In this document: positions 50,685 through 58,995 of the stretch, piece after piece | Position numbering within the stretch: the first letter of the stretch is position 1 | Layout: every line of letters begins with the position of its first letter | Origin: Streptomyces sp. NRRL S-350 | GTDB taxonomy: Bacteria; Actinomycetota; Actinomycetes; Streptomycetales; Streptomycetaceae | Reading direction: 5' to 3' | Length of the DNA stretch: 64,000 nt | Assembly: GCF_000719705.1 (NCBI RefSeq) | Contig: NZ_JOHO01000052.1 | Coordinates: 1 to 64,000 of the forward strand | Translations under genes and position numbers: made by a program | Notes under the pieces: generated by a model | Told to the model about the DNA's origin: nothing | The model's input: only the letters and a program-made list of their open reading frames with translations | Database searches by the model: none

Positions 50685-52178
50685 TCAGGCGGGGCGGCGG
50701 GCGCGGTCGGTGATGTTGCGGGCCATGGCGCCGAAGACCAGGCCGTGGAAGGGGGCGATCGCCCACCAGTAGGCGTGTCCGGCCAGGCCGTGCGGGTGGA
50801 ACAGGGCGCGCTGGTGGTAGAGCGCGCCGCCGTCCCCGTCGGGGGTGACCCGCAGTTCGAGCCAGGCCAGTCCCGGCAGGCGCATCTCGGCCCGCAGGCG
50901 CAGCAGCCGGCCCGGCTCGATCTCCTCGACCCGCCAGAAGTCGAGGGCGTCGCCGACCCGCAGGCGGTGGCGGTCGCGGCGGCCGCGGCGCAGTCCGACG
51001 CCGCCGGCCAGCCGGTCGAGGGTGCCGCGCAGGGTCCAGGCGAAGGGGAGGGAGTACCAGCCGTTGTCGCCGCCGATGCCCTCGACCACGCGCCACACGG
51101 CCGCGGGTTCGGCGGCCACGCGTCGTTCGCGCAGGTCCTGGTAGAGGCTGCCGCCGGCCCAGTCGGGGTCGGTGGGCAGCGGGTCGCTGGGGGCGCCGGG
51201 CAGGGAGGCGGAGGACCAGCGGGTGGCGACCTCGGCGTCGCGGATGCGGCGCAGGGCGAGTTCGACGGCGCGGTCGAACCCGGTCGGGCCGCCGGGCGGG
51301 TCGGGGAGCCAGCGGGCGATGTCGTGCTCGTGGCAGACCACCTCGTGGCGCAGGGACTCCACCAGTGGGCGGGCGAGCGGGCCGGGGACGGGGGTGACCA
51401 GGCCGACCCAGAGGCTGGACAGGGCCGGGGACAGGACGGGCACCGGCACGATCAGCCGCCGGGGCAGGCCGGCCACCGCGGCGTAGCGCTGCATCATCAG
51501 GCGGTAGGTCAGCACGTCCGGTCCGCCGATGTCGAAGGCCCGGTCGGCCTCGGGCGGCAGGGACGCGGCGCCGACGAGGTAGCGGAGCACGTCGCGGACG
51601 GCGACGGGCTGGATGCGGGTGTCGACCCAGCGGGGGGTGACCATGGCGGGCAGGCGCTCGGTGAGGTAGCGGAGCATCTCGAAGGAGGCGGAGCCGGAGC
51701 CGATGATGACGGCGGCCCGCAGTTCGGCGACGGGCACGCCGGCGGTGCGCAGGACCCGGCCGACTTCGGCGCGCGAGCGCAGGTGCGGGGAGAGTTCGGC
51801 TTCGGGTACGCCGGCGGGCAGCAGTCCGCTGAGGTAGACGATCCGGGTCACCCCGGCCGCGGCGGCGGCCCGGGCGAAGGCGCGGGCGGCGCGCCGGTCG
51901 GTGTCCTCGAAGTCGGGGCCGGTGCCGAGCGAGTGGACGAGGTAGTAGGCGGTGTCGACGCCGTCGAAGGCGCCGTCCAGGCTCTCGGGCCGGGTGACGT
52001 CGCCGGTGGCGGCCTCCACCTCGGCGCGCCACGGCTGGTCGCGCAGGCGCCCGGGGTCGCGGGCCAGGCAGCGCACCCGGTATCCGGCGGCCAGGAGTTC
52101 GGGCACCAGCCGTCCGCCGATGTAGCCGGTGGCTCCGGTGACCAGGCAGCGCCGTCCGGTGGGGGTTCGCTCGTCCAC
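50685..52178 (-). CDS. NAD(P)-binding (SDR-type) DUF2867 protein
   Basis: 497 residues. Residues 10-250 form an atypical extended SDR: VTGATGYIGG at 14-23, the second-strand CLARDPGRL, VHSLGTG, YLSGLLPAG. The C-terminal half is DUF2867, with GGDNGWYSLPFAWTLRGTLD, LRVGDALDFWRVEEIEPGRL and ALYHQRALFHPHGLAGHAYW. It resembles the NmrA/YlbE-type proteins fused to DUF2867 that are common in actinobacteria. The reaction is unknown; NAD(P) binding is supported by the motif. Confidence 0.88.
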   Translation of the reverse strand: MDERTPTGRRCLVTGATGYIGGRLVPELLAAGYRVRCLARDPGRLRDQPWRAEVEAATGDVTRPESLDGAFDGVDTAYYLVHSLGTGPDFEDTDRRAARAFARAAAAAGVTRIVYLSGLLPAGVPEAELSPHLRSRAEVGRVLRTAGVPVAELRAAVIIGSGSASFEMLRYLTERLPAMVTPRWVDTRIQPVAVRDVLRYLVGAASLPPEADRAFDIGGPDVLTYRLMMQRYAAVAGLPRRLIVPVPVLSPALSSLWVGLVTPVPGPLARPLVESLRHEVVCHEHDIARWLPDPPGGPTGFDRAVELALRRIRDAEVATRWSSASLPGAPSDPLPTDPDWAGGSLYQDLRERRVAAEPAAVWRVVEGIGGDNGWYSLPFAWTLRGTLDRLAGGVGLRRGRRDRHRLRVGDALDFWRVEEIEPGRLLRLRAEMRLPGLAWLELRVTPDGDGGALYHQRALFHPHGLAGHAYWWAIAPFHGLVFGAMARNITDRARRPA

Positions 52179-52451
52179 CTTCCGCTCCTTTCCTCGCGCG
52201 GGTCCGCCGCCCTGCCGCCCCGCGGCCTCGTCGTTCGAGGGCGGCGTCGTGGGCGGCGGGGGCGGGGGCGGTCCCGGCCGCGAGCCTACGGCGGGGCGGC
52301 CGGGCTCGCCGGGCGAGCGCGCGACGGGGTGGCCGGGCGTCCGCGGGCCCGGGCGTTTCGCGGGTCGGGCGTGGTGTCGCCGGCCGGGGCGGGGGCGGGC
52401 GGGCCCGCGCCCCGGCGCGGGGTGCCGGCCCGACCGCCGCGGGGGCGCAGG

Positions 52452-53102
52452 TCAGGGGCGGCCCGGGGCGGACGCCGGGATCCGGGCCTCGATGCCGTCG
52501 CAGAGCAGCCGCACGCTCTGGACGAACTTCTCGTCCAGCGCGCGGGCCGAGGTCGACGCGGCGGCCACCGTCAGCGGGAAGCGTTCGTGGACTTCGGCGA
52601 CGGCCCGCGGGGTGACGGGCACGGCGGGCGGATCGCCCTGCTCCTGCAGCACGAACCCGGTGACGTGGCTGAGCAGCGCGTCGGCGGCGACCGCGCACGT
52701 GGCCTGTGGTACCCCGGCGTCCCCCAGGGTCCGCAGCAGCCGCTCCATCAACGACAGTGCCCCCGTGCTGAGGACCTTCGGGCTGTCGGCGAACAGGGCG
52801 GCGCCGCCCGGGTGTTGCCGGATGCTGTGCCGCAGGGTGACGGCCTGGGCCTCCAACCGGCGCTTCCAGTCGGCCTGTTGGGGCAGGGCCGCCAGCGCGG
52901 CCGTGCCCGCGTCGTAGGCCTGGCGGGCGAGCCGGTCGGCCATCAGCTGGAGCAGGGCGCCCTTGCTGGGCACGTGGTAGTAGAGGCTGCCGGCGCGCGC
53001 GCCGAGCCGCTCCGCGACCTTTCGCATGGAGAGTCCGTGATAGCCCGATTCGGCGAACACGCCCATGCCCGCGTCGATGATCCGGTCGGCGGTCAGCTTC
53101 AC
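52452..53102 (-). CDS. TetR-family transcriptional regulator
   Basis: 216 residues from GTG at 53102. DNA-binding domain: LTADRIIDAGMGVFAESGYH, LSMRKVAERLGARAGSLYYH (recognition helix). The C-terminal domain (LLSHVTGFVLQEQGDPPAVP) resembles TetR/TtgR-type ligand domains. A perfect palindrome sits 21 bases upstream, between this gene and the divergent membrane protein; it is most likely the operator for both. The 260-base stretch 52179-52451 has no other gene. Confidence 0.92.
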   Translation of the reverse strand: MKLTADRIIDAGMGVFAESGYHGLSMRKVAERLGARAGSLYYHVPSKGALLQLMADRLARQAYDAGTAALAALPQQADWKRRLEAQAVTLRHSIRQHPGGAALFADSPKVLSTGALSLMERLLRTLGDAGVPQATCAVAADALLSHVTGFVLQEQGDPPAVPVTPRAVAEVHERFPLTVAAASTSARALDEKFVQSVRLLCDGIEARIPASAPGRP

Positions 53103-53122
53103 CGGGCGAGTGTACCGAGGCC

Positions 53123-53141
53123 TTTCAAACGATGTTTGAAA
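53123..53141. promoter_or_regulatory. TetR operator
   Basis: TTTCAAACGATGTTTGAAA, a 19-bp palindrome with perfect 8-bp arms around GAT, in the divergent spacer of the TetR and rhomboid-like genes. TAGGGT (53160-53165) just downstream may be the -10 for the plus-strand gene. Confidence 0.85.
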
Positions 53142-53204
53142 TCTGCTCACCACTACCGCTAGGGTCGCGGTCATCGCAGGTCAAACAGGGGGATGGGGGC
53201 GGCG

Positions 53205-53936
53205 ATGGACGCGATCGTGTTCAACGTGACCACGGCAGGTCTGATGGTGCTGATGTTCAAGGCCGGCATGGCCCTGATCGGGCCGGAGACCGTGAACCGG
53301 CGCGGGCTGCCGTGGGCCGCGGCCGGGCTGGCCGTGATCGCGATCGGCGCCGTGGTGACGCAGCTGTGCTGGTCGGGGGCGATGGACGCCTTCGACTCCG
53401 ACCCCAGCAAGTCGGGCTGGTGGCGGGTGGTCACCTCGGTCTTCATGCAGAACGGCGGCCTCTTCGGAGGCGCGTGGAACATCGCCACCCTCGTGATCGT
53501 CGCCGCGCTCGCGGAGTGGTTCTGGGGCGCCCCCTTGATGCTGGGCCTGTTCGCCGCGGGCATCCTGCTGCCGGAGCACATCGACTCCCTCTTCGGGGAG
53601 GCCGACCGCACCACCGTCGACCCGCGCAACTTCGCCGGGAGCTCGGGCGCCACCTACTTCCTCGCCGCGACCCTGGCCGCCGCCCTCCTGCTGCGCGGCG
53701 GCGACGCGAAGGAGCGGCTGCTCGCGCTGGCCGTGCCCGCCGCCGGCCTGGCCATGTGGTTCGCCCAGTCCAACGGGCACGGCCTGGTGTCGGTGTACGG
53801 CTTCGTCCTCGGCGCCCTGGTCCGCCTCCTGGCCCGCCCGCTCGTGCGCCCCGACCGTCACCTGCAGGACCCGCCGCGGACGACCATGGCCTCGCTGACG
53901 GCCCTCGTCGGCCGTCGCCCCCGCCAGGCCGGCTAG
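53205..53936 (+). CDS. rhomboid-like membrane protein
   Basis: 243 residues from ATG at 53205 (53193 also possible). Six membrane helices are predicted (FNVTTAGLMVLMFKAGMALI, AAAGLAVIAIGAVVTQL, ATLVIVAALAEWFWG, PLMLGLFAAGILL, GATYFLAATLAAALLL, GLVSVYGFVLGALVRLL). The motifs WWRVVTSVFMQNGGLFGGAW with a following asparagine, GSSG (serine 147) and SNGHG (histidine 192) match the positions of the rhomboid protease signature (HxxxN, GxSG, H), except that the usual His before the Asn is Gln. It could be an intramembrane serine protease or a pseudoprotease. It is probably controlled by the divergent TetR gene. Confidence 0.75.
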   Translation: MDAIVFNVTTAGLMVLMFKAGMALIGPETVNRRGLPWAAAGLAVIAIGAVVTQLCWSGAMDAFDSDPSKSGWWRVVTSVFMQNGGLFGGAWNIATLVIVAALAEWFWGAPLMLGLFAAGILLPEHIDSLFGEADRTTVDPRNFAGSSGATYFLAATLAAALLLRGGDAKERLLALAVPAAGLAMWFAQSNGHGLVSVYGFVLGALVRLLARPLVRPDRHLQDPPRTTMASLTALVGRRPRQAG

Positions 53937-54110
53937 GGCGGCCCGGCCGGACCGACCCGCCGGAACAGGACAGCACCGCCCCCGGGCCCGCGCCCGGAGC
54001 CGAGGCGGGCCGGCGCCCGTACGAATCCGGGCGCCGGCCCGCCTCTTCGCCGTCCTCCGCCCTGCGCCGTCCTCCGCCCTGCGCCGTCCTTCGCCGTGCG
54101 CGCCGCCGGG

Positions 54111-55208
54111 TCAGTACCGCAACGAGGCAGCGATCCGCCCGCTGTCGGCGAGGGTGTCGTCGGGGACGAAGCTGACCTGGGCGCCGGTGCCCAGGGCCCG
54201 CTCGATCACCTCGTCGACGATGTCCTCGCGGGCCCCGGGCAGGCCGCTCTCGGCGGGGACGAGGTGCTCGCCGTCGTCGCGGACGGTGGTGCGGTAGTTC
54301 TCCTCGACCACGAGCCGGGCGATCCGGCCCTCGCCGGCGGCCCGCCAGATCTCGTCCAGGCCCGCGGCGAACGCCTGGCGGCCGTGCGCCTTGTCGAGCA
54401 GGGCGAGGGCCTCGGCGACCTCGCGCCCGGCGTGGGCGCGCACGGCGGGCTCCACCACCTGGCGGACGGTCTCGGCGTCGGCCTGGGCGAGGCCGCCGTG
54501 CGGGATCTGCGCGGTGGCCTGCTGGGCGATCGCGCCGACGGCGTCCAGCAGGGCGAGTGCGCCGGCCTCGCCGACCACGTACAGCGGGCGGGGGTCGGCG
54601 GCCAGCAGCTTGCCGATCCCGGCGTCGGCCTGGCGCAGGAAGGTCTTGGTCTCCTCGTCGCGGAAGGTGCTGGGCGTGTCGCCGATGCGCTCCTGCCGTT
54701 CGGGGTCGGGGTTGTCGTGGACGCGCACCAGCGGGAAGCCGTCGCCGGTCTCCTCGCTGACCCGCTCCGGGGTGCCGCCCCACAGCGTCACCCGGTCGGC
54801 GGCGATCGCGACCACCCAGTAGGGGCGTTCGGCGGCGTGCGCGGCGACCAGGTTGCGGGTGAGGAAGGTGTCGGACACGACCACCCGGGCCGGGGCGGAG
54901 CGCCCGAGCGACCACACCTGGTGCTCGCCGGGCGCGGCGAGGATCGCCAGGCCGTCCTCGGCGTGCACCAGGTCGACCTCGGCCAGGGCCCGGTCGAGCT
55001 GCTCCAGCACGGCGATCCGGTCGGCGCGGGAGACCCGGGGGTCGGCCTGGACCTTCTCCTTCGCCTCGGCCATCAGGTTGCGCAGCCGGACCGGGTCCTG
55101 CGCGTTGTCCGGCTCCCGGCGGTGCGTGGGCATCAGGATCGACACCGCCGGGTAGGGCCGGGGCCGGCGCAGCTCGGCGAGGACGGCGGGGCTGAGGGCG
55201 GGGTGCAT
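54111..55208 (-). CDS. baeRF-type release-factor-like protein
   Basis: 365 residues. YPAVSILMPTHRREPDNAQD is the typical opening of the bacterial archaeo-eukaryotic release-factor family (baeRF family 3), whose N-terminal part resembles eRF1/Vms1. The middle contains the peptidyl-tRNA-hydrolase-like domain (YWVVAIAADRVTLWGGTPER, RIGDTPSTFRDEETKTFLRQ), and the end has the third domain (LVVEENYRTTVRDD). Such proteins may cleave stalled peptidyl-tRNA in ribosome rescue. The GGQ-like catalytic motif is not obvious in the GDTPSTF loop, so activity is uncertain. Confidence 0.8.
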   Translation of the reverse strand: MHPALSPAVLAELRRPRPYPAVSILMPTHRREPDNAQDPVRLRNLMAEAKEKVQADPRVSRADRIAVLEQLDRALAEVDLVHAEDGLAILAAPGEHQVWSLGRSAPARVVVSDTFLTRNLVAAHAAERPYWVVAIAADRVTLWGGTPERVSEETGDGFPLVRVHDNPDPERQERIGDTPSTFRDEETKTFLRQADAGIGKLLAADPRPLYVVGEAGALALLDAVGAIAQQATAQIPHGGLAQADAETVRQVVEPAVRAHAGREVAEALALLDKAHGRQAFAAGLDEIWRAAGEGRIARLVVEENYRTTVRDDGEHLVPAESGLPGAREDIVDEVIERALGTGAQVSFVPDDTLADSGRIAASLRY

Positions 55209-55419
55209 GGAGACCCTTTCCGAAGGCGGTTCGGCCTTCTGTGCGTGGACGCGCGAAGCCTGACGCTGCTCCCCCCGAACGCCCTCAATGTACCCAGCTG
55301 CGGCTTGTGCGGCGCGTGAGCGGCGGACCGGTCCCGGCGTCCCCGAAGGGTCTCGTGGGCGCGGCGTCCCGCCGGCGCGCGGCCCGGGCGGGCGGGCGCC
55401 GGCGGGACGCGGCGGTGGG

Positions 55420-56010
55420 TCAGAACGCGACGTCGGTGCAGGAGTAGAAGGCGTTGCCGGTGTCGGCGATCTCCCAGACGGCGACGATCACCTGGTGGCC
55501 GGTGCGGCCGGTGGGCAGGGTCGCGGTGTGGGTGGTGGTCGCGGCGGGCCGGCGGCCGTCGTAGGGGACGGTAAGGAAGGGGGTCAGGTCCAGCGCGGCC
55601 CGGGTGATCGGCCGGGACGCGTCGTAGCCGGGCTTGGTGAGGTAGTACGTGAAGTTCGTGGTGGCGTGGCGGGCCTCGATGTGCCAGGTGAAGGTGAGCT
55701 GTTGACCGGCCGTCACCCGGGTGGTGGGCCAGGCGCCGCCGCGCGGGTCGTCCAGCGGGGCCCAGCGGGCGTCCCCGCCGGCGCAGATGGTGCCGTCGAC
55801 CGGGCCGCGGGCGGGGAAGCCCTTGGGGCCCTCGACGCTCTGCGGTTCCCACTGGATGTCGCCGCAGTCCCACGGGACGGCGTCGGCGCCGCAGAGCGCG
55901 GAGCGGCTCGGCGGCTGGTCGACGTAGCCGTGGGACTGGGCCGGTAGGGCCGTGGCGAGCGGCAGGGCGATCGCGGCCGCGGCGGCCGCGAGGAGGTGGC
56001 GTGTGCGCAT
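55420..56010 (-). CDS. AA10 lytic polysaccharide monooxygenase
   Basis: 196 residues from ATG at 56010. The signal peptide (MRTRHLLAAAAAAIALPLAT) ends AQS, leaving His27 (HGYVDQPPSRS) as the mature N-terminal residue that forms half of the copper histidine brace. The second histidine is in TWHIEARHATTNFTYYLTK, and the axial aromatic is the Phe in GNAFYSC. Four or more cysteines form the disulfides. This is a chitin- or cellulose-type copper monooxygenase that oxidatively cleaves crystalline polysaccharide outside the cell. No CBM is attached. It is divergent from the MarR gene at 56352. Confidence 0.95.
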   Translation of the reverse strand: MRTRHLLAAAAAAIALPLATALPAQSHGYVDQPPSRSALCGADAVPWDCGDIQWEPQSVEGPKGFPARGPVDGTICAGGDARWAPLDDPRGGAWPTTRVTAGQQLTFTWHIEARHATTNFTYYLTKPGYDASRPITRAALDLTPFLTVPYDGRRPAATTTHTATLPTGRTGHQVIVAVWEIADTGNAFYSCTDVAF

Positions 56011-56351
56011 GGTGCTCCTCCGTGGGGGTGGTGGAGTGTGCGCCCGGCGCGGGGCAGGCGTCCTGGACGTGCGCGTGGGGGTGCGCGGGGACGTGCGGGG
56101 CCGCCAGGGCATGGCATGCCCGCGCCAGACCGGTTGCCCGACACCGTAGGAGCCCGCCTCCCGCCCGTCAATGGTCTGAACCACTCCGCCGGCCCCCTCC
56201 GCCGACCCGCTCCGCGGAGCGCCGGGGGAACGCCCCCTCGAGGCGACCGGAAGCCTGGGGTGGTTGCGCAAGCGCTATACAGGCTCAAGCCGGTATTTCA
56301 CCCCATGGCTTATCCTGGTACGGCACACCCTTCGGGAAGGAGGCCGGGCCC

Positions 56352-56813
56352 ATGACCGCCACGGACCCCGCGCTCACCGCGCTCGCCAACGGCTGGGGCG
56401 CCCTGTCCCTCCTGCACAGCCGGATCGAGTCGCACATCGAGCGCGCCCTGCAGTCCCGCCACGGCCTGAGCGTGCGGGAGTACTCGCTGCTCGACGTGCT
56501 CAGCCGCCAGCACGACGGCGAGGGCGGCCACCTGCAGATGAAGCAGGTCGCCGACGCGGTCGTGCTCAGCCAGAGCGCCACGACCCGCCTGGTCACCCGC
56601 CTGGAGGACCGCGGCCTGCTGCTGCGCTACCTGTGCCCGACCGACCGCCGCGGCATCTACACCAACGTCAGCGAGGCCGGTCTGAAGCTCCTGCGGGAGG
56701 CCCGGCCCACCAACGACGCCGCCCTGCGGGAGGCGCTCGACCAGGCCGCGGCGAACCCCGAGCTGGCCTCGCTGGTCCAGGCGGTCGAGGCCGTGGACGC
56801 CGCCCGCCGCTGA
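56352..56813 (+). CDS. MarR-family transcriptional regulator
   Basis: 153 residues from ATG at 56352 (GGAAGGAGG ahead). Winged helix: LQMKQVADAVVLSQSATTRL, VTRLEDRGLLLRYLCPTDRR, GIYTNVSEAGLKLL. It is divergent from the LPMO and 260 bases upstream of the MFS pump on the same strand. In streptomycetes such MarR-MFS pairs respond to phenolics or drugs. The pump promoter region (56990-57070) has a repeated GCANTTATTG, probably its operator. Confidence 0.9.
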   Translation: MTATDPALTALANGWGALSLLHSRIESHIERALQSRHGLSVREYSLLDVLSRQHDGEGGHLQMKQVADAVVLSQSATTRLVTRLEDRGLLLRYLCPTDRRGIYTNVSEAGLKLLREARPTNDAALREALDQAAANPELASLVQAVEAVDAARR

Positions 56814-56995
56814 CCACCCCCGCCGCCCCGACCGGGCCCGACCCGTCCCCGCCGCCCCACGGCCCGGACGGGGTCGGGCCCGGCCGCGTTTCCGGGCCGG
56901 GCCGGCGCCCGCCCAGGAGCACGCCCGCGCCGCGCCCAGCCCCCGCCACACCCCCGCGCCGCGCCTCCGCGCCGCGCGCCAACCCGGCTGCGATT

Positions 56996-57022
56996 GCACT
57001 TATTGCGCGTCTGCAATTATTG
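56996..57022 (+). promoter_or_regulatory. operator candidate before the MFS gene
   Basis: GCACTTATTG (56996-57005) and GCAATTATTG (57013-57022) are direct copies 17 bp apart in an AT-rich patch, with GCAATTA again near 57049. Likely MarR site and promoter. Confidence 0.5.
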
Positions 57023-57073
57023 TCGAAGCACGCTAGACGCTCACTCAAGCAATTACGGAAGGGTCGGGCCCCC

Positions 57074-58261
57074 ATGCCTCTCGCTCTCCTCGCCCTGGCC
57101 ATCGGCGCATTCGGGATCGGGACCACCGAGTTCGTGGTCATGGGCCTGCTGCCCCGGATCGCCGACGACTACGGCGTCTCCATCCCCGACGCGGGCCTGC
57201 TGGTCACCGGCTACGCCCTCGGCGTCGTCATCGGCGCGCCGCTGATGACCGCCCTGGGCACCAGGGTCAGCCGCAAGACCATGCTGATGCTGCTGATGGC
57301 CCTGTTCGTGGCCGGCAACCTGCTCTCCGCGTTCGCCCCGAACTTCCCGCTGATGCTGGCCGGCCGCCTGGTGACCTCGCTGGCCCACGGGGCCTTCTTC
57401 GGCATCGGGTCCGTGGTCGCCGCCGACCTGGTCGCCCCCGAGAGGAAGGCCGGCGCCATCGCCACCATGTTCACCGGGCTCACCGTCGCCAACATCGTCG
57501 GCGTGCCGCTGGGCACCTTCATCGGCCAGGCCGTCGGCTGGCGCACCACCTTCGGCGTCGTCGCCGCGCTCGGCGTGGTCGGCCTGCTCGGCATCGCCAG
57601 GCTGGTGCCCGCCCTGCCGCGCCCCGAGGGCGCCCACCTGCGCCGCGAACTGACCGCCTTCCGCAACCCGCAGGTGCTGCTCGCGATGGCGATGACCGTG
57701 CTCGGCTTCGGCGGCGTCTTCGCCGCGATCACCTACATCGCGCCGATGATGACCCGGGTCGCCGGCTACTCCGACGGCGCCGTCACCTGGCTGCTGGTGC
57801 TGTTCGGCGTCGGCATGTTCCTCGGCAACCTGCTCGGCGGCCGGTTCGCCGACCGCAAGCTGATGCCGCTGCTCTACACCACCCTCGGCGGGCTGGCCGT
57901 CGTGCTGGCGCTGTTCACCCTGACCGCGCACGACAAGGTCCTCGCCGCCGCCACCATCCTGCTGGTCGGCGCCCTCGGCTTCGCCACCGTCCCCCCGCTG
58001 CAGAAGCGGGTGCTGGACCAGGCCCACGGCGCCCCCACCCTGGCCTCGGCCGTCAACATCGGGGCGTTCAACCTCGGCAACGCGCTGGCCGCCTGGCTCG
58101 GCGGGATCGTCATCGCCGGCGGCCTCGGCTACACCGCCCCGAACTGGGTCGGCGCCGCCCTGGCCGCCTCCGCCCTCGTCCTCGCCCTGTGGTCCGCCGC
58201 CCTGGAGCGCCGCGCCCCCGAGCGCGAGACCGCCGCCCCCTCCCCCGTCCCGGTCCACTGA
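57074..58261 (+). CDS. MFS transporter (arabinose/drug-type efflux)
   Basis: 395 residues from ATG at 57074. Twelve membrane helices; motif LALAIGAFGIGTTEFVVMGL is the signature of AraJ/YdhP-type DHA1 efflux pumps, GTRVSRKTMLML the loop 2-3 motif A, and LAHGAFFGIGSVVAADLVAP helix 4-5. It pumps small molecules out of the cell with protons. The next gene, a GlcG-like protein, starts 34 bases after its stop and is probably in the same operon, under the MarR regulator upstream. Confidence 0.93.
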   Translation: MPLALLALAIGAFGIGTTEFVVMGLLPRIADDYGVSIPDAGLLVTGYALGVVIGAPLMTALGTRVSRKTMLMLLMALFVAGNLLSAFAPNFPLMLAGRLVTSLAHGAFFGIGSVVAADLVAPERKAGAIATMFTGLTVANIVGVPLGTFIGQAVGWRTTFGVVAALGVVGLLGIARLVPALPRPEGAHLRRELTAFRNPQVLLAMAMTVLGFGGVFAAITYIAPMMTRVAGYSDGAVTWLLVLFGVGMFLGNLLGGRFADRKLMPLLYTTLGGLAVVLALFTLTAHDKVLAAATILLVGALGFATVPPLQKRVLDQAHGAPTLASAVNIGAFNLGNALAAWLGGIVIAGGLGYTAPNWVGAALAASALVLALWSAALERRAPERETAAPSPVPVH

Positions 58262-58295
58262 CCGCCCCCACCCCCCACTCCGGAGGAACACCGCC

Positions 58296-58769
58296 ATGAG
58301 CACCACCAGCACCACCACCAACACCACCACCGGCACCGGCACCGGCACCGGCGCCGGCACCACCGTCACCCCGCTGACCAGCGCCGACGCCGAGACCCTC
58401 GTCCGCGCCGCCCGCGCCGCCGCCGAGGCCGCCGGGGTCGCGGTCAGCGTCACCGTCCTGGACGCCGGCGGCCACCTGCTCGCCTTCCGCCGCGACGACC
58501 GCGCCGTGCTGATCTCCGGCGAGACCAGCACCCGCAAGGCCTACACCGCCCTGCAGCTGGACGCCCCGACCGCCGACCTGGTCGACCTGGTCAAGCCGGA
58601 CGGCCCGTTCCACTCCCTGCCCACCGCGCTGGACCGCCCCCTACTGTTCATCGCCGGCGGCGTCCCCGTCCACCGCGACGGCCGCCTGATCGGCGCCCTG
58701 GGCATCGGCGGCGGCGCCCCCGGGCAGGACCACGCCTTCGCCGTCGCCGCGCTGGCGGAACTGCGCTGA
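58296..58769 (+). CDS. GlcG/HbpS-family heme-binding-like protein
   Basis: 157 residues from ATG at 58296. The first 22 residues are a Thr/Gly low-complexity run (TTTNTTTGTGTGTGAGTT), probably unstructured and encoded by ACC/GGC repeats. The rest is a GlcG/HbpS fold: VSVTVLDAGGHLLAFRRDDR, SGETSTRKAYTALQL, FIAGGVPVHRDGRLIGALGI and the closing GGAPGQDHAFAVAA. HbpS binds heme and signals redox stress; other members have unknown roles. It follows the MFS gene in an apparent operon. No signal peptide is visible, unlike HbpS. Confidence 0.88.
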   Translation: MSTTSTTTNTTTGTGTGTGAGTTVTPLTSADAETLVRAARAAAEAAGVAVSVTVLDAGGHLLAFRRDDRAVLISGETSTRKAYTALQLDAPTADLVDLVKPDGPFHSLPTALDRPLLFIAGGVPVHRDGRLIGALGIGGGAPGQDHAFAVAALAELR

Positions 58770-58995
58770 GGGGCTGCCGCGCCCGTACCGGACGTCCTCG
58801 TCGCCCCGCTCGGCCGCGCGCCCCGCGTGCACGGTCCTGACGGGGCGGCGGGTCTCCCCCCGCCCCGCCGCGGCCCCGGGCGCCGTGCCGCAGCCGTAGG
58901 GGCGACTACCCGCCGGTACCCGTGGACGGTCCGGCCCCGCCGGGAACACTGCGCCGATCCGGCGCACCACCGCGCAGCAGCCCCGGGAGCCTCCC

